Assembly: GCA_038123735.1 (NCBI GenBank)
Contig: JAYPAP010000001.1
Location: 62,001 to 126,000 of the forward strand
Direction: 5' to 3'
From: REDI01 sp038123735
Lineage (GTDB): Bacteria; Myxococcota_A; UBA796; GCA-2862545
DNA length: 64,000 nt
The notes beneath the pieces are model-generated. The model was given only the letters and a program-made list of their open reading frames with translations, was not told where the DNA came from and did not search any database. Shown here one piece after another: positions 9,210 through 18,316 of the stretch (position 1 is the first letter of the stretch; each line of letters starts with the position of its first letter). The position numbers and the translations under genes are program-made.

Positions 9210-10418
9210 ATGAAAATCGTATGCGCGTACTCCGGAGGGCTTGATACCTCCGTGATGGTTCACTGGCTAAAAGAGAAGTACAACGCCGAGATTATCACGT
9301 ATACCGGAGACCTTGGCCAAGGCGATGATCTCGAGGCAATTCGGAAAAAAGCCCTTACAACTGGTGCATCTCGAGCAGTCGTGGATGACCTGCGCGAGCG
9401 CTTCGTCAGTGAGTTCATCTGGCCGGCCGTGAAGGCGAATGCGCTTTACGAAGGGCAATATCCACTGCATACCGCGCTCGGCCGCCCGCTTCTCGCGGCC
9501 CGGTTGTGTGAGGTCGCCAATGAATTCGGGGCTGACGCAATTGCCCACGGCTGTACCGGGAAAGGCAATGATCAGGTACGCTTTGAGGTAGCTGCCCAGT
9601 GTCTGGCCCCCCACCTCCAGGTCCTGGCGCCGCTGCGGGAGTGGGAGCTTACGACACGGGAACTAGAGATTGAGTATGCGCTGGAACGAAACATCGATAT
9701 TCCAGTAACGAAGGCCAAACCCTACTCGATCGATGAAAACATTTGGGGATGTGCCATCGAATGTGGAGAGATGGAGGATCTGTGGAATGAGCCTCCAGAG
9801 GACGCGTGGCGGATGACGACGGACCCGCGTGGATGCACCTTGCCGAGTCGGGAGATCACAATTGGCTTCGAAGCCGGAATTCCGGTGTCTCTCGACGGTG
9901 AACTGCTCCCCGGTGTGGCGCTCCTCGAGCGACTCAATGAGATTGTCGGCGCCTATGGCATCGGACGTATCGACATGGTCGAGAACCGCGTTGTAGGCCT
10001 GAAGAGTCGCGAAGTCTATGAGGGGCCGGCCGCGGTGGTGCTGTTGGCGGCGCACACCGAGCTGGAGCGGGTCGTTCTGGACCGCGCAACTTCCGTTTAT
10101 AAGCGTAAGGTCGGGGAAGATTTCTCCAACCTAGTCTATGACGGACTCTGGTTTGGACCGCTTCGACACGCACTTCAAGCCTTCGTCGACCAGACCCAGC
10201 AGTGTGTCACGGGCGACGTCCGGGNNNNNNNNNNGTTGTCGGCGGGTCGGTACATTGTCACCGGTAGGCGCAGCCCGTACAGCTTGTACGATGATGGCTT
10301 GGCCACCTACAGCGATGGCGACACATTCGACCGGGCCGCTGCTGAAGGATTCCTCAAGTTATACGGACTTTCTTATCGAACATGGGGCGGCGTCCAGCGC
10401 AAGCTAGGCGAGGGGTGA
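9210..10418 (+). CDS. argG: Argininosuccinate synthase (contains a 10-N gap)
   Basis: The enzyme joins citrulline and aspartate using ATP to give argininosuccinate in arginine biosynthesis. It starts with the PP-loop AYSGGLDTS, followed by the signature GCTGKGNDQVRFE and, near the C-terminus, VTGRRSPYSLYD. The length of about 402 residues is normal for the family. The start ATG 9210 follows GGGGGTAAGA. Ten Ns at 10225-10234 interrupt the codons between GDVR and LSAGRYIVTG; the frame is the same on both sides, so I treat the gene as intact with an assembly gap. argH follows 23 bases later, so the last two steps of arginine synthesis are paired. Confidence 0.97.
   Translation: MKIVCAYSGGLDTSVMVHWLKEKYNAEIITYTGDLGQGDDLEAIRKKALTTGASRAVVDDLRERFVSEFIWPAVKANALYEGQYPLHTALGRPLLAARLCEVANEFGADAIAHGCTGKGNDQVRFEVAAQCLAPHLQVLAPLREWELTTRELEIEYALERNIDIPVTKAKPYSIDENIWGCAIECGEMEDLWNEPPEDAWRMTTDPRGCTLPSREITIGFEAGIPVSLDGELLPGVALLERLNEIVGAYGIGRIDMVENRVVGLKSREVYEGPAAVVLLAAHTELERVVLDRATSVYKRKVGEDFSNLVYDGLWFGPLRHALQAFVDQTQQCVTGDVRXXXXLSAGRYIVTGRRSPYSLYDDGLATYSDGDTFDRAAAEGFLKLYGLSYRTWGGVQRKLGEG
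10225..10234. other. Assembly gap (10 N) inside argG
   Basis: Ten consecutive N bases. The argG reading frame is in phase on both sides, and only three to four residues near the C-terminal VTGRRSP motif are unknown. A round-number gap like this usually has a nominal rather than measured size. Confidence 0.99.
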
Positions 10419-10441
10419 ACCTCGATCAGATGGAGTGAAGC

Positions 10442-11821
10442 ATGGCGCTTTGGGACGGACGATTTAGCGGCAGTCCAGCAGAAGACATGGTGCAGTTCAG
10501 CGAATCGCTCCATGTAGATATGCGAATGTGGAAGCATGATATTGACGGTAGTCGAGCCCACGTCCGCATGCTTGGCCATGTCGAGATCCTCTCCACGGAC
10601 GAGGTTCAGGCCATTCTTGAGGGCTTGGACCGGGTAGAGTCGGAGCTCGCTCAAGGAATCTACGTCCCGGGTCCTGAACTCGAAGATGTGCACATGGCGG
10701 TGGAGTCACGGCTGATCGAGCTGATCGGTCCCGTTGGGGCCAAGCTCCACACTGCGCGCTCTCGCAATGATCAGGTCGCAACTGATGTTCGGCTTTGGAT
10801 TCGGGAACACTTGGGTGCACTCCAGTCGGCGTTGCGTGATCTGGTCGGTGCGCTGCTTGACCGCGTGGATGCCGATGGCCAGACGCTGCTTCCGGGCTTC
10901 ACCCATCTACAGCGAGGACAGCCGATTTTGCTTGGTCATCATCTGCTGGCATATGCCTGGATGGTCAAGAGAGATGCGGAGCGGGTAGGGGATGCGTTGC
11001 GGCGTAACGATGCATCACCACTGGGTGCGGGCGCCATGGCGGGGACCCCGCACGGGATTGACCGAGAGTACTCTTCTTCTCTCCTGGGTTTTTCAGGGCC
11101 GGTGCCGAATGCTATGGATGCGGTGGCCGCCCGAGATCACCTGTGCGAAGCTGCCGCTGCCTGTGCGATCGCCATGACGCATATGAGCCGCCAAGCTGAA
11201 GAATTGGTCTTGTGGTCGACACCTGAGTTTGGCCTCATCCGCATCGGGGAAGCCTACACCACGGGCTCCAGCATCATGCCGCAGAAGCGCAATCCAGATG
11301 CTGCGGAGTTGGTACGGGGTAAATCCGGGCGGGTCATCGGAGATCTCCAGTCTCTGCTCGTGATGGTGAAGGGCCTCCCGCTCGCGTACAACCGCGACCT
11401 CCAGGAGGATCGGCAGGCGCTATTTGATGCGGTAGACACCACTACGGCATGCGCCCGCATTCTGGCCGGGCAATGGCGCGACATGACCGTGTACCGAGAT
11501 GCGTACGAAAAACGTCTCGATGGCGACTTTCTGCTGGCGACGGAGCTTGCGGACTGGTTGGTCACCCGCGGTGTGCCGTTCCGGGATGCACACCATGTGT
11601 CGGGGAGCATCGTGTCGTGGTGTGAAAGCCAAGGGACCAACTTCTCCACCTTGACCGTGGACCGCCTCAAGACCTTCCATCCCGCATTCGATGCATCGGC
11701 GCTCGCCTGGCTGTCGCCCAGAGCAGCCGCAGAGAGGCGCCAGTCCTTGGGAGGCACCGCATCTACGCAGATCGCTGCGCAGTTGGGCGCGCTCCGAGCA
11801 TGGGTGGCCGCGGCCGACTAG
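10442..11821 (+). CDS. argH: Argininosuccinate lyase
   Basis: The enzyme cleaves argininosuccinate to arginine and fumarate, the final step of arginine synthesis. The 459-residue length fits the fumarase/aspartase superfamily. The signature loop GSSIMPQKRNPD is present, as are the N-terminal LWDGRF segment, the region KLHTARSRNDQVATD and the catalytic-His block LPGFTHLQRGQP. The start ATG 10442 has GGAG six bases upstream. It follows argG on the same strand and ends six bases before the convergent gene at 11828. Confidence 0.97.
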   Translation: MALWDGRFSGSPAEDMVQFSESLHVDMRMWKHDIDGSRAHVRMLGHVEILSTDEVQAILEGLDRVESELAQGIYVPGPELEDVHMAVESRLIELIGPVGAKLHTARSRNDQVATDVRLWIREHLGALQSALRDLVGALLDRVDADGQTLLPGFTHLQRGQPILLGHHLLAYAWMVKRDAERVGDALRRNDASPLGAGAMAGTPHGIDREYSSSLLGFSGPVPNAMDAVAARDHLCEAAAACAIAMTHMSRQAEELVLWSTPEFGLIRIGEAYTTGSSIMPQKRNPDAAELVRGKSGRVIGDLQSLLVMVKGLPLAYNRDLQEDRQALFDAVDTTTACARILAGQWRDMTVYRDAYEKRLDGDFLLATELADWLVTRGVPFRDAHHVSGSIVSWCESQGTNFSTLTVDRLKTFHPAFDASALAWLSPRAAAERRQSLGGTASTQIAAQLGALRAWVAAAD

Positions 11822-11827
11822 CGGAGA

Positions 11828-12394
11828 CTACTCGTCCTCGTCGTCGAACTCACTGGCAGGGATGTAGGTGTAGTCGGCGGTGAGCTCGACGCCTGACCCT
11901 GGGTTCCAGTTCTCGTCGAGGACCTCGGTGGCAACCCACAACAAGAAGAAGATCTTTCCTGCTTCATTCGTGTCGAGGTCGGCCTCTTCCTCTTCCGGCT
12001 CGCGCTCGAACAGGCTGTAGATGGCCTCATCTAAGATGTGGGGTTGGGCGCGGCCTTCTACCCCGCGAACGCGTTCACCAAACCCATCGTCAAATGGGAG
12101 AAGGTTGGCAGCGGCTGCCCCGACCCGACGCTCTGCTGCCCGGACTTGCTCCCAGCTCGCATTGCGCAATCGGCCGCCGGCGAGGTCGAACATCCGCGCG
12201 ACAACACCAAAGAGGTACACCGCAACGCCACCCGACGTGGGCGCCAAGTTGCCAGCGTTTTCCTCCAGCCATCGCGTGAGACGGCGTTGATTTTTGAGCA
12301 ACCGCTGAAGGGCAGCTTGCTCACTCATCGCGTTCTCGCCGATCTCCAGGGACTTTGTATGGACCCAGTCGCGCGGTAGGTAGGAATTTGCCAT
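11828..12394 (-). CDS. Uncharacterised cytoplasmic protein, 188 residues
   Basis: I do not recognise the family. The start at 12394 (MANSYLPRDW) is well supported by GGAGG seven bases upstream; the longer open frame to 12595 runs into the next gene. The protein has no signal peptide. Its middle is Arg-rich and probably helical (residues ~40-110), with a small hydrophobic patch (GGVAVYLFGVVARMF). The C-terminal half is strongly acidic, with an EREPEEEEADLD stretch and a DDEDE end. It lies 46 bases downstream of the retropepsin-like gene on the same strand and is probably cotranscribed with it. Confidence 0.7.
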   Translation of the reverse strand: MANSYLPRDWVHTKSLEIGENAMSEQAALQRLLKNQRRLTRWLEENAGNLAPTSGGVAVYLFGVVARMFDLAGGRLRNASWEQVRAAERRVGAAAANLLPFDDGFGERVRGVEGRAQPHILDEAIYSLFEREPEEEEADLDTNEAGKIFFLLWVATEVLDENWNPGSGVELTADYTYIPASEFDDEDE

Positions 12395-12440
12395 CTCATC
12401 CTCCAAAGTGGGGGCGCGCCGTATCGTTACGCACAGTGAC

Positions 12441-13484
12441 TTACCACCTCGCCCGATGAAGACGGACTCCGTAGCGTTCACAACGCTCATGCTCAGGTAG
12501 TCGTTTGGTAGCTTCAACCTCTTCCCCGGCCGAGGCGCTAGGCATTCGAATGAGCCAGAATCGATCCTCGCATCCCACTCGTATCTCCGCGTCATGAATG
12601 GCGTGGGGACTTTGATTTTGCAGTTGAGCGGTCACCGTGGTGTAGGCGTCGTACTCCGTCAACGTTGCACTCACCTCGGTGAATGGCTGCATATCTAAGT
12701 TGCGCGTCGCTTCTCGGCGGCTCGAGAAGATGACTTCTCGTCGGTCCGCGTCGATCGTCGTATTGAACCGACCTGCGACGTTGAGGCCGAGAAGGCCGAC
12801 AACATCCTCGCTCTCGCACGGGTCACACGTGGCAATGGCAGTATTACTAATTGCAAAGTCGCCGAGCCAGAGTTGGTCGACCAGTCCGAGCTGAGCGCTG
12901 CGATCGCCATTCGCGGTATGCAGCGTAAGGGTTGGGGAGTCGTCCGAAAGAGGTATTCCAAGCTGTTCGAATAGTCGTTTCGGCAGGGTGGTATAGGTGG
13001 CGCCGGTGTCGAGGAGGAAGACGAGCTCATGCTGCTTGCCGCGATGGTCGAGAACCACCTCCACCATCAAACGGTTGCCATCCCCTTCGTACGGTAGGGC
13101 GATCGATGGCGCTGGAGAGGGCGGTTCAGGGTGGGTTTCGTCGTTCACGCGCCGCGCCTCTAGGGGCGGGGCCGGTGACAATTCGGTGGCTTCCGATTGC
13201 GCTGGCGGTGCCAACTCTGGGGGGTGTAGGCCGGGGAGGCTGAGGACTGTTGGAACGGATAACACCAAAATAAAGCACCAAATCACGGAGGTCGTGGCCG
13301 CGGCACGGGCGCGTTGGTGTCTCGCATGGAAGGTGCTCAGGAGGGCGGGCGCGGCGGTGATCAGGAGGAGTGCGGTGGCTGCTCCGACCTCGCGGAGTGG
13401 TGAAATACCTACGTAGTTCCAAAGATACCAGGTCATGGTGAGGATGGAGAGCGCGCAGATGAGCCCGTAGATCAGTTTCAGCAT
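12441..13484 (-). CDS. Membrane-anchored retropepsin-like aspartic protease domain protein
   Basis: The protein is 347 residues. The N-terminal ~105 residues contain about three hydrophobic helices, followed by a Pro/Glu-rich linker (~105-135). A retroviral-type aspartic protease domain then spans ~140-260. The motif LLDTGATYTTLP carries the catalytic Asp in DTGA, and later come the flap-like LTLHTANGD and the GLLGLNVAGRF segment typical of clan AA gag-asp_proteas/PF13975-type domains. The last ~85 residues look beta-rich and contain two Cys. Topology suggests membrane anchoring with the protease outside or in the periplasm; the substrate is unknown. Confidence 0.8.
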   Translation of the reverse strand: MLKLIYGLICALSILTMTWYLWNYVGISPLREVGAATALLLITAAPALLSTFHARHQRARAAATTSVIWCFILVLSVPTVLSLPGLHPPELAPPAQSEATELSPAPPLEARRVNDETHPEPPSPAPSIALPYEGDGNRLMVEVVLDHRGKQHELVFLLDTGATYTTLPKRLFEQLGIPLSDDSPTLTLHTANGDRSAQLGLVDQLWLGDFAISNTAIATCDPCESEDVVGLLGLNVAGRFNTTIDADRREVIFSSRREATRNLDMQPFTEVSATLTEYDAYTTVTAQLQNQSPHAIHDAEIRVGCEDRFWLIRMPSASAGEEVEATKRLPEHERCERYGVRLHRARW

Positions 13485-13559
13485 GTCGCGACCGGAGGCT
13501 CGATGGTTCCCATGGTGAGATCATGCTACGGCTTTGGCGACGATGCCACTGGGAATCCC

Positions 13560-14153
13560 ATGACACCATCAGCCTCACCACGTTCTACCTACTTTTGCGT
13601 CGATATTGAGTGTGCTGGTCCGGTTCCCGCGGACTTTGACATGGTATCGATCGGCGCGGTAGCAGTAACGCAGGTGGATGCTGGATTTATGAGGTCTGAG
13701 CCTTTTTACGTGGAGATCCAGCCTCAGGCCCCAAAGGTGGACGCGCGGGCGCTCGCCATCTCCGGGCTCACGCTGGACCATCTGGCAGCTCATGGCGTGC
13801 CGCTGTCAGAGGCCCTTCGAGCGCTGTCGGATTGGGTCTTCGCGCATATTGCTCCAGGGACAAAGCCAGTATTTGTCGGGCATAATGCACCATTCGACTG
13901 GTCATTCATCAACTGGTCCTACCATCACGTGGGACAGGAGAACCCCTTTGGGTACAAGGCGCTCGATACCAAAGCCCTTGCGATGGGGATTTTAGGTCTG
14001 CATTGGTTCGATAGTAATAAGGAAAATCTTGAGCAACTGCTCGACCTTCCACCACAGGATAGCGCGCGGGTACACCGTGCCGACTACGATGCGTGGTACC
14101 AGGCCGAGATTCTCGTAGCGCTGTTTCAACGGAGTCCTTCATGTGCGGATTAG
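13560..14153 (+). CDS. DEDDh-type 3'-5' exonuclease (RNase T/DnaQ-like)
   Basis: The protein is about 197 residues. It has Exo I FCVDIE with the two acidic metal ligands, an Exo II-like region GHNAPFDWSFIN, and the Exo III HRADYDA motif with His and Asp, so the active site appears complete. Members trim DNA or RNA 3' ends. The ATG at 13560 (MTPSASP) is preceded by GGGA; an in-frame ATG at 13503 would add a poorly conserved leader. The 3' end overlaps the purF start by 13 bases, which suggests coupled translation, although no functional link to purine synthesis is known. Confidence 0.82.
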   Translation: MTPSASPRSTYFCVDIECAGPVPADFDMVSIGAVAVTQVDAGFMRSEPFYVEIQPQAPKVDARALAISGLTLDHLAAHGVPLSEALRALSDWVFAHIAPGTKPVFVGHNAPFDWSFINWSYHHVGQENPFGYKALDTKALAMGILGLHWFDSNKENLEQLLDLPPQDSARVHRADYDAWYQAEILVALFQRSPSCAD

Positions 14154-15568
14154 TGGGTGTGACGGGGGCAGAACACGCGAGTTCCGTGACCTGGCTCGCG
14201 CTTCAGGCTTTGCAGCATCGTGGCCAGGACGCTGCAGGCATCGGCAGTCTCTTTAAGCGAAGGTTCCACCTGCATAAAGACCTTGGCATGGTCACCCGCG
14301 CGATCCCGGCAGAGAAAGTCACCGAGCTGCGTGGAACGAGCAGTATCGGTCATGTTCGCTATCCAACCGTAGGAGGGAATACCCGGGAAGATGCTCAGCC
14401 ATTCGTGACTCGGCGGCCTGGGATTTTGATGGCGCACAACGGCAACGTCACCAATCTCCCTGAATTGGTCCGTCAGTTGGGTCGACGAGGAATGCATGTG
14501 CTTTCTGACTGTGATGTCGAGGCAATTCTTATGGTTCTAGCCGACGAGTTGACGAGGATTGCCCCGTCCAATCACACGACGAGTGATTTGACCGAAGCGG
14601 TCGGACGGCTCATGGATCGGGTGCGCGGGGCATATACCGTGGCTGCTGTTCTGGAGGTTGACGGCGAAGAAAGCCTCATCGCGTTCAGAGACCCCCACGG
14701 CATCCGGCCCGGTGTGTATGGGCGGCGTGATGATGGCGCCTGGATGGTCACCAGCGAGTCGGTTGCTCTCGATGCCACCGGCTTTCAGCGGCAGGGTTTT
14801 GTTCCGGCTGGGGAGTTGATGATCTTTCGCGGAGGCGCCGAGCCCGTCGTCATTCCTTGCCGTCCGCGACAAAAGAAGCACTGCATCTTTGAGCATATCT
14901 ATTTTGCACGTCCAGACTCCATTATGGAGCATGGCCGCGTGAATCAGACCCGGCATGTACTCGGCGCGAGATTTGCGGAAGAGTGGCAAGGTCGTGGATT
15001 TGATGTGGATGTGGTGATCCCGATTCCCGATACATCTCGGCCCGCGGCGATCGCCATCGCTGAACATCTGCAGGTACCGTACCGAGAGGGCTTCATTAAG
15101 AACCGTTACTCAGGCCGAACCTTTATTATGCCCAATCAGCAGACTCGGGAAGCAGCACTCCGTCTCAAGCTGAACCCGATCGACGATGTATTCAAGGATA
15201 AGCGCGTGTTGCTGGTCGACGATTCGATCGTGCGTGGGTCGACGATGCGGAGGATCATTCGCACGCTTCAGCACGCTGGGGCCGCGGAGGTTCACCTGGC
15301 CATCTTCAGCCCACCGGTCCGTCACCCGTGTTTTTACGGTATCGATATGCCGACTCAAGATGAGCTGGTCGCGGCAGGCCTCGATGACACGCAGCTTGAG
15401 GCGACCCTCCGCGACCGATTCGGGTGCGCCAGCGTGACGTACCTATCGGTGGAAGGGCTTGCAGCGTTTGGTGGCGACAACATGTGCGCGGCCTGTTTCG
15501 AAGGGAATTATGTGGTGTCGGTGAGCGACGGTGAACGTCACGCGATCAAGACAGACCGCCGTGGGTGA
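14141..15568 (+). CDS. purF: Amidophosphoribosyltransferase
   Basis: This is the first committed enzyme of purine synthesis, transferring amide nitrogen from glutamine to PRPP. The start MCGLVG places the catalytic Cys at position 2, and GGAG lies six bases upstream of ATG 14141; earlier in-frame starts are therefore rejected. The phosphoribosyltransferase loop VLLVDDSIVRGST is intact. Cysteines in HCIFEHIYFARPDS, HPCFYGIDMP and CAACFEG match the four iron-sulfur ligands of Bacillus-type PurF. The length is 475 residues. Confidence 0.97.
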   Translation: MCGLVGVTGAEHASSVTWLALQALQHRGQDAAGIGSLFKRRFHLHKDLGMVTRAIPAEKVTELRGTSSIGHVRYPTVGGNTREDAQPFVTRRPGILMAHNGNVTNLPELVRQLGRRGMHVLSDCDVEAILMVLADELTRIAPSNHTTSDLTEAVGRLMDRVRGAYTVAAVLEVDGEESLIAFRDPHGIRPGVYGRRDDGAWMVTSESVALDATGFQRQGFVPAGELMIFRGGAEPVVIPCRPRQKKHCIFEHIYFARPDSIMEHGRVNQTRHVLGARFAEEWQGRGFDVDVVIPIPDTSRPAAIAIAEHLQVPYREGFIKNRYSGRTFIMPNQQTREAALRLKLNPIDDVFKDKRVLLVDDSIVRGSTMRRIIRTLQHAGAAEVHLAIFSPPVRHPCFYGIDMPTQDELVAAGLDDTQLEATLRDRFGCASVTYLSVEGLAAFGGDNMCAACFEGNYVVSVSDGERHAIKTDRRG

Positions 15569-15592
15569 ATCCGTGTGGTGTAGGCTAGCCGC

Positions 15593-16486
15593 ATGACGAC
15601 GATGAGCCGGGACCTGACTCATGCCCACTACCTTCATGCGAAAGGTGGACTAGAGGCACTGTTTCGCCCTCCTGTAGGGGTGCCCGGCAGTGTTGCTTGG
15701 AAGCCTAAAAGCGAGGAGCTACTGGTAGGAAACACCGAAGGAATACTGTTTTCCGTTGATCCAGTGATGGGCACCTCCCAGGTCGCGGCCGACCTCGGGG
15801 AGGTGGTTCGCATCGTGTGCCATCCGACCGATGGCCGCGTGTGGGTGATGAACTCCGAGGGCTACTGGAGCATCTTGCGGGGGAGTGAGGTCCTGCAGAC
15901 GGGGCACTTCCCCTTCGTTCGCGGAGTGCAGGCATTCTTTCATAAGGCCTTCTTGGTGATGACAGGGAGCAAAGATGTGACCCGCGAAGTTCACATCTGG
16001 AAAGGCCAGCATCGCGCCGCGAGGATCGCCGTGCCCGATCGGTCGGTTCCGGCGCCGGCGCCCGATGGCAGGCTCGTGCTCTATCGGTCTACCCAAGCTG
16101 GCCTCGAGGTCATTCCCCTGACCCGTCAGCCGACACCCTCGGATATTCCTACAACTGCGCACAGCATGCGGGTCTTTCCCACCCGGGTGGTCGGGTTCAC
16201 GGCGCTGGGACTCGTCAGTTGGAATCGGGAAAATATCAAGGAAACGGTCTCGATGCGTCTGATGGACCTCGGCGAGGTCGCCATGAATGCCACGGGGGAG
16301 TTGGTGGCTATGGGTACGCGGTCCGGCGCTGTCGCCATGTCTCGGCTCTCCAGCGCAGAGCAACGCGCGCGCCCGACCCTTGTGCACGCGTTTGACGCTC
16401 GGACGCGGGCTCTGGCCTTCTCGGAGCGGGGTCGATGGTTGGCCACGGCCGGAGACCACCTCGTGGTGTGGAGTTGGGAGGACTAG
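15593..16486 (+). CDS. Beta-propeller-like (WD40-type) protein, function unknown
   Basis: The protein is 297 residues with no signal peptide and so probably cytoplasmic. Weak repeats resemble propeller blades: GSVAWKPKSEELLVGNTEG, VRIVCHPTDGRVWVMNSEG, and at the end ALAFSERGRWLATAGDHLVVWSWED, which is a clear WD40 blade. Such proteins are generally interaction platforms. It follows purF by 24 bases and ends seven bases from the convergent lipoprotein gene. No catalytic residues are evident and I cannot assign a role. Confidence 0.75.
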   Translation: MTTMSRDLTHAHYLHAKGGLEALFRPPVGVPGSVAWKPKSEELLVGNTEGILFSVDPVMGTSQVAADLGEVVRIVCHPTDGRVWVMNSEGYWSILRGSEVLQTGHFPFVRGVQAFFHKAFLVMTGSKDVTREVHIWKGQHRAARIAVPDRSVPAPAPDGRLVLYRSTQAGLEVIPLTRQPTPSDIPTTAHSMRVFPTRVVGFTALGLVSWNRENIKETVSMRLMDLGEVAMNATGELVAMGTRSGAVAMSRLSSAEQRARPTLVHAFDARTRALAFSERGRWLATAGDHLVVWSWED

Positions 16487-16492
16487 GCGCGG

Positions 16493-17287
16493 TCAGCGCA
16501 GTTCCACCGGGAAGGCAACGCGCAGTGGGGGCGCGATCCGGTAGAAGGCCTCTGCATCCGGCGGCGTGAGCAGGTCGTTGGTGGTCAGGGCATAGACCCG
16601 ACCGCGCTCAAGGGTGGTAGCGCTCTGAAACAGGTAGTTATTCCGTGACTTAAGGCGATCCACCTCGAGTTCGACCTCTTCTGTTGCCACGTGCAGGTTG
16701 AGGTCGACCTCTTGGGTGGTGATACCGATAAGGTCGGTCTTGGGCACGAACTCAAGAGCATGTAAGGAGACATTGAGCGACATCAACTGGTCTTGCCTCA
16801 GGTCCCCGTGGTAGACGAAGCGGAGCTTGGTTCCATCGACGGAGGCGGTTCCGGGCTCGAGAATCCCGTATCGCGATTCAAGGTTATTCCCGTAGGAACG
16901 AACGGGTTTGGCCTTGAGATGGATATATGAGTTGGACCCAATGACATGAAATCCCTTCTCTTCCGGGATCGGATACAGCTTGAGGATCGGGCTCTCGGCG
17001 GCGGAGGGGTCTTCGGGCAAGACCACATTGACATCTTCCTGAATATAGCCCGGCAAACCAGCTTTTAGGGTGTGGGTGCCAGCGGTATAAGTCAGGGTAA
17101 ATTGCCCATGGCTATCGGTGATCTGACGCTCTGGCATATCAACGATCTTGACCATGGCTCCTTGGATCGGCGTGCCCCAAATGTCGACGATCCGACCCTT
17201 GAGGGTGGGCAGTGCTTGTTGTGTGCAGCTCGCGGATAGGGCGATCGCTGCGACCAGTAGCATGGGCTGAGGGGGTGCTGACCACAT
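16493..17287 (-). CDS. Lipoprotein with a carboxypeptidase-regulatory-like (Ig-fold) domain
   Basis: The protein is 264 residues. The N-terminus has a hydrophobic stretch (MLLVAAIALS) and lipobox SASC, so it is predicted to be lipid-anchored. Residues ~28-100 match a carboxypeptidase-regulatory-like/CarboxypepD_reg fold: LKGRIVDIWGTPIQGAMVKI, then TDSHGQFTLTYTAGTHTLKA. The rest is beta-rich with no recognised motif. The start at 17287 has GGAGAG about ten bases upstream. About 85 bases separate it from the upstream gene, enough for its own promoter, although I see no convincing one. Confidence 0.78.
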   Translation of the reverse strand: MWSAPPQPMLLVAAIALSASCTQQALPTLKGRIVDIWGTPIQGAMVKIVDMPERQITDSHGQFTLTYTAGTHTLKAGLPGYIQEDVNVVLPEDPSAAESPILKLYPIPEEKGFHVIGSNSYIHLKAKPVRSYGNNLESRYGILEPGTASVDGTKLRFVYHGDLRQDQLMSLNVSLHALEFVPKTDLIGITTQEVDLNLHVATEEVELEVDRLKSRNNYLFQSATTLERGRVYALTTNDLLTPPDAEAFYRIAPPLRVAFPVELR

Positions 17288-17371
17288 CGCGTTTGAACTC
17301 TCCGGCTCTGAGACTAGCGCACAGGGCTTCGGTGTGCAGGCCGGAACGCCGGGACTCTCGTATCGGCGAAC

Positions 17372-17629
17372 TTAGTCTTCGCTAAACCAATGGTCGAGGG
17401 TGCCATCTTCCAGTTCGGTCAGCGCATGATCGATGAAGTCCCGCCACACCACCCAGGCGTGCAGTTTGGCGGCCTCCTCGGCGCTGGCCCCGGCTTCCAC
17501 CCGGGCGAGGCGCTTGGGGATCTCCCGGTCGGTGGCCCATGTGCGCGCGCGGTTGAGGAATTGGTGGACCGCGGTGATCTCATCCTCGGGGGAGGCCGTG
17601 GAGACATGGTCAGGCTGGAAGAGCGGCAT
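17372..17629 (-). CDS. Small protein, 85 residues, partner of the GbsR-type regulator gene
   Basis: I do not recognise the family. The sequence is acidic, probably all-helical and without a signal peptide; it contains a Trp-rich segment (LHAWVVWRDFIDHAL) and ends DHWFSED. It begins three bases after the GbsR/MarR regulator stop, so the pair is very likely one transcript. Coding status rests on this tight spacing and on protein-like composition. Confidence 0.6.
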   Translation of the reverse strand: MPLFQPDHVSTASPEDEITAVHQFLNRARTWATDREIPKRLARVEAGASAEEAAKLHAWVVWRDFIDHALTELEDGTLDHWFSED

Positions 17630-17632
17630 CGG

Positions 17633-18214
17633 TCAGTCGTTTTGTGCGGTTTTGACGAGGGTCGACTTCAACGTGCCGCGTATGGGGCCCAGGGAGAAGT
17701 CACCGATGTCGGCAAAGCGTTCGACCAGCTTATACCCAGTTTTTGAGAGGGTGAGAAGTCCTTGAGCTCGGTTGAGGACGATGCGCAGGCTCGCGTTATC
17801 TGGATGCGCTTCAGTCGCCGCTTGAAGGATGTCGACCGCGCGCTCAAATCGTTTGGAGGAACGCTCGATCAAGCGGAGCTCGCGCTCCCGGATGATCCGT
17901 CGGATGATCTCCCAAATGTCGGTATGGGCGGTGTAGTACCGTTTTCGTTCTCCCGGGACCGGCACGCGACTGATCAGACCCCACTGCCCGAGTTCATGCA
18001 TGCCCATCGAGACCGCACCCGCGGATAGCGAGGTCAGGTCGGCGAGTTGTTGCGCCGTGAGCGGCGTGGTGGAGAGATAGAGGCAGGCCCATATCCGACC
18101 CATCGATGCTTTGAAGCCCCAGAACTCAACGAGCTCTCCCATGGTTTCTGAGACGAGCATCATCGCTTGGGCTTGTGCCTCGGACGGTTTTCCAAATGAA
18201 CTGGTGGTGGTCAT
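17633..18214 (-). CDS. GbsR/MarR-family transcriptional regulator
   Basis: The protein is 193 residues. Its winged helix-turn-helix spans about residues 25-100: GRIWACLYLSTTPLTAQQLA, then a recognition helix LSAGAVSMGMHELGQWGLISR and a wing with VPVPGERKRYYTA. This arrangement matches the GbsR branch of the MarR superfamily. The helical C-terminal half probably dimerises. The start MTTTSS at 18214 has GGAG eight bases upstream. The gene diverges from the menaquinone operon, and an inverted repeat lies in the shared 102-base promoter region, so it may control that operon as well as itself. Confidence 0.85.
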   Translation of the reverse strand: MTTTSSFGKPSEAQAQAMMLVSETMGELVEFWGFKASMGRIWACLYLSTTPLTAQQLADLTSLSAGAVSMGMHELGQWGLISRVPVPGERKRYYTAHTDIWEIIRRIIRERELRLIERSSKRFERAVDILQAATEAHPDNASLRIVLNRAQGLLTLSKTGYKLVERFADIGDFSLGPIRGTLKSTLVKTAQND

Positions 18215-18256
18215 GTCGCGCGCTCCGGAGAGGGGCTTAATCCCTTTTATCACTTG

Positions 18257-18274
18257 TTTCAAAATTCGTTGAAA
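18257..18274. promoter_or_regulatory. Inverted repeat, candidate operator for the GbsR-type regulator
   Basis: The sequence TTTCAA-N6-TTGAAA is a perfect 6-base inverted repeat in the divergent region between the regulator and the menaquinone operon. The right half (18269-18274, TTGAAA) also fits a -35 element. It lies 17 bases from TAGAAG at 18292-18297, a possible -10 for the operon. A protein bound here would block that promoter. Regulation is inferred from position only. Confidence 0.5.
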
Positions 18275-18316
18275 TTTCAGTGGTGGGTGCTTAGAAGAGG
18301 TCCAAAGGGGGGGCGG

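Noticed and set aside
10225..10234. Frameshift or split argG
   Set aside because: The interruption is an N run and the frame agrees on both sides.
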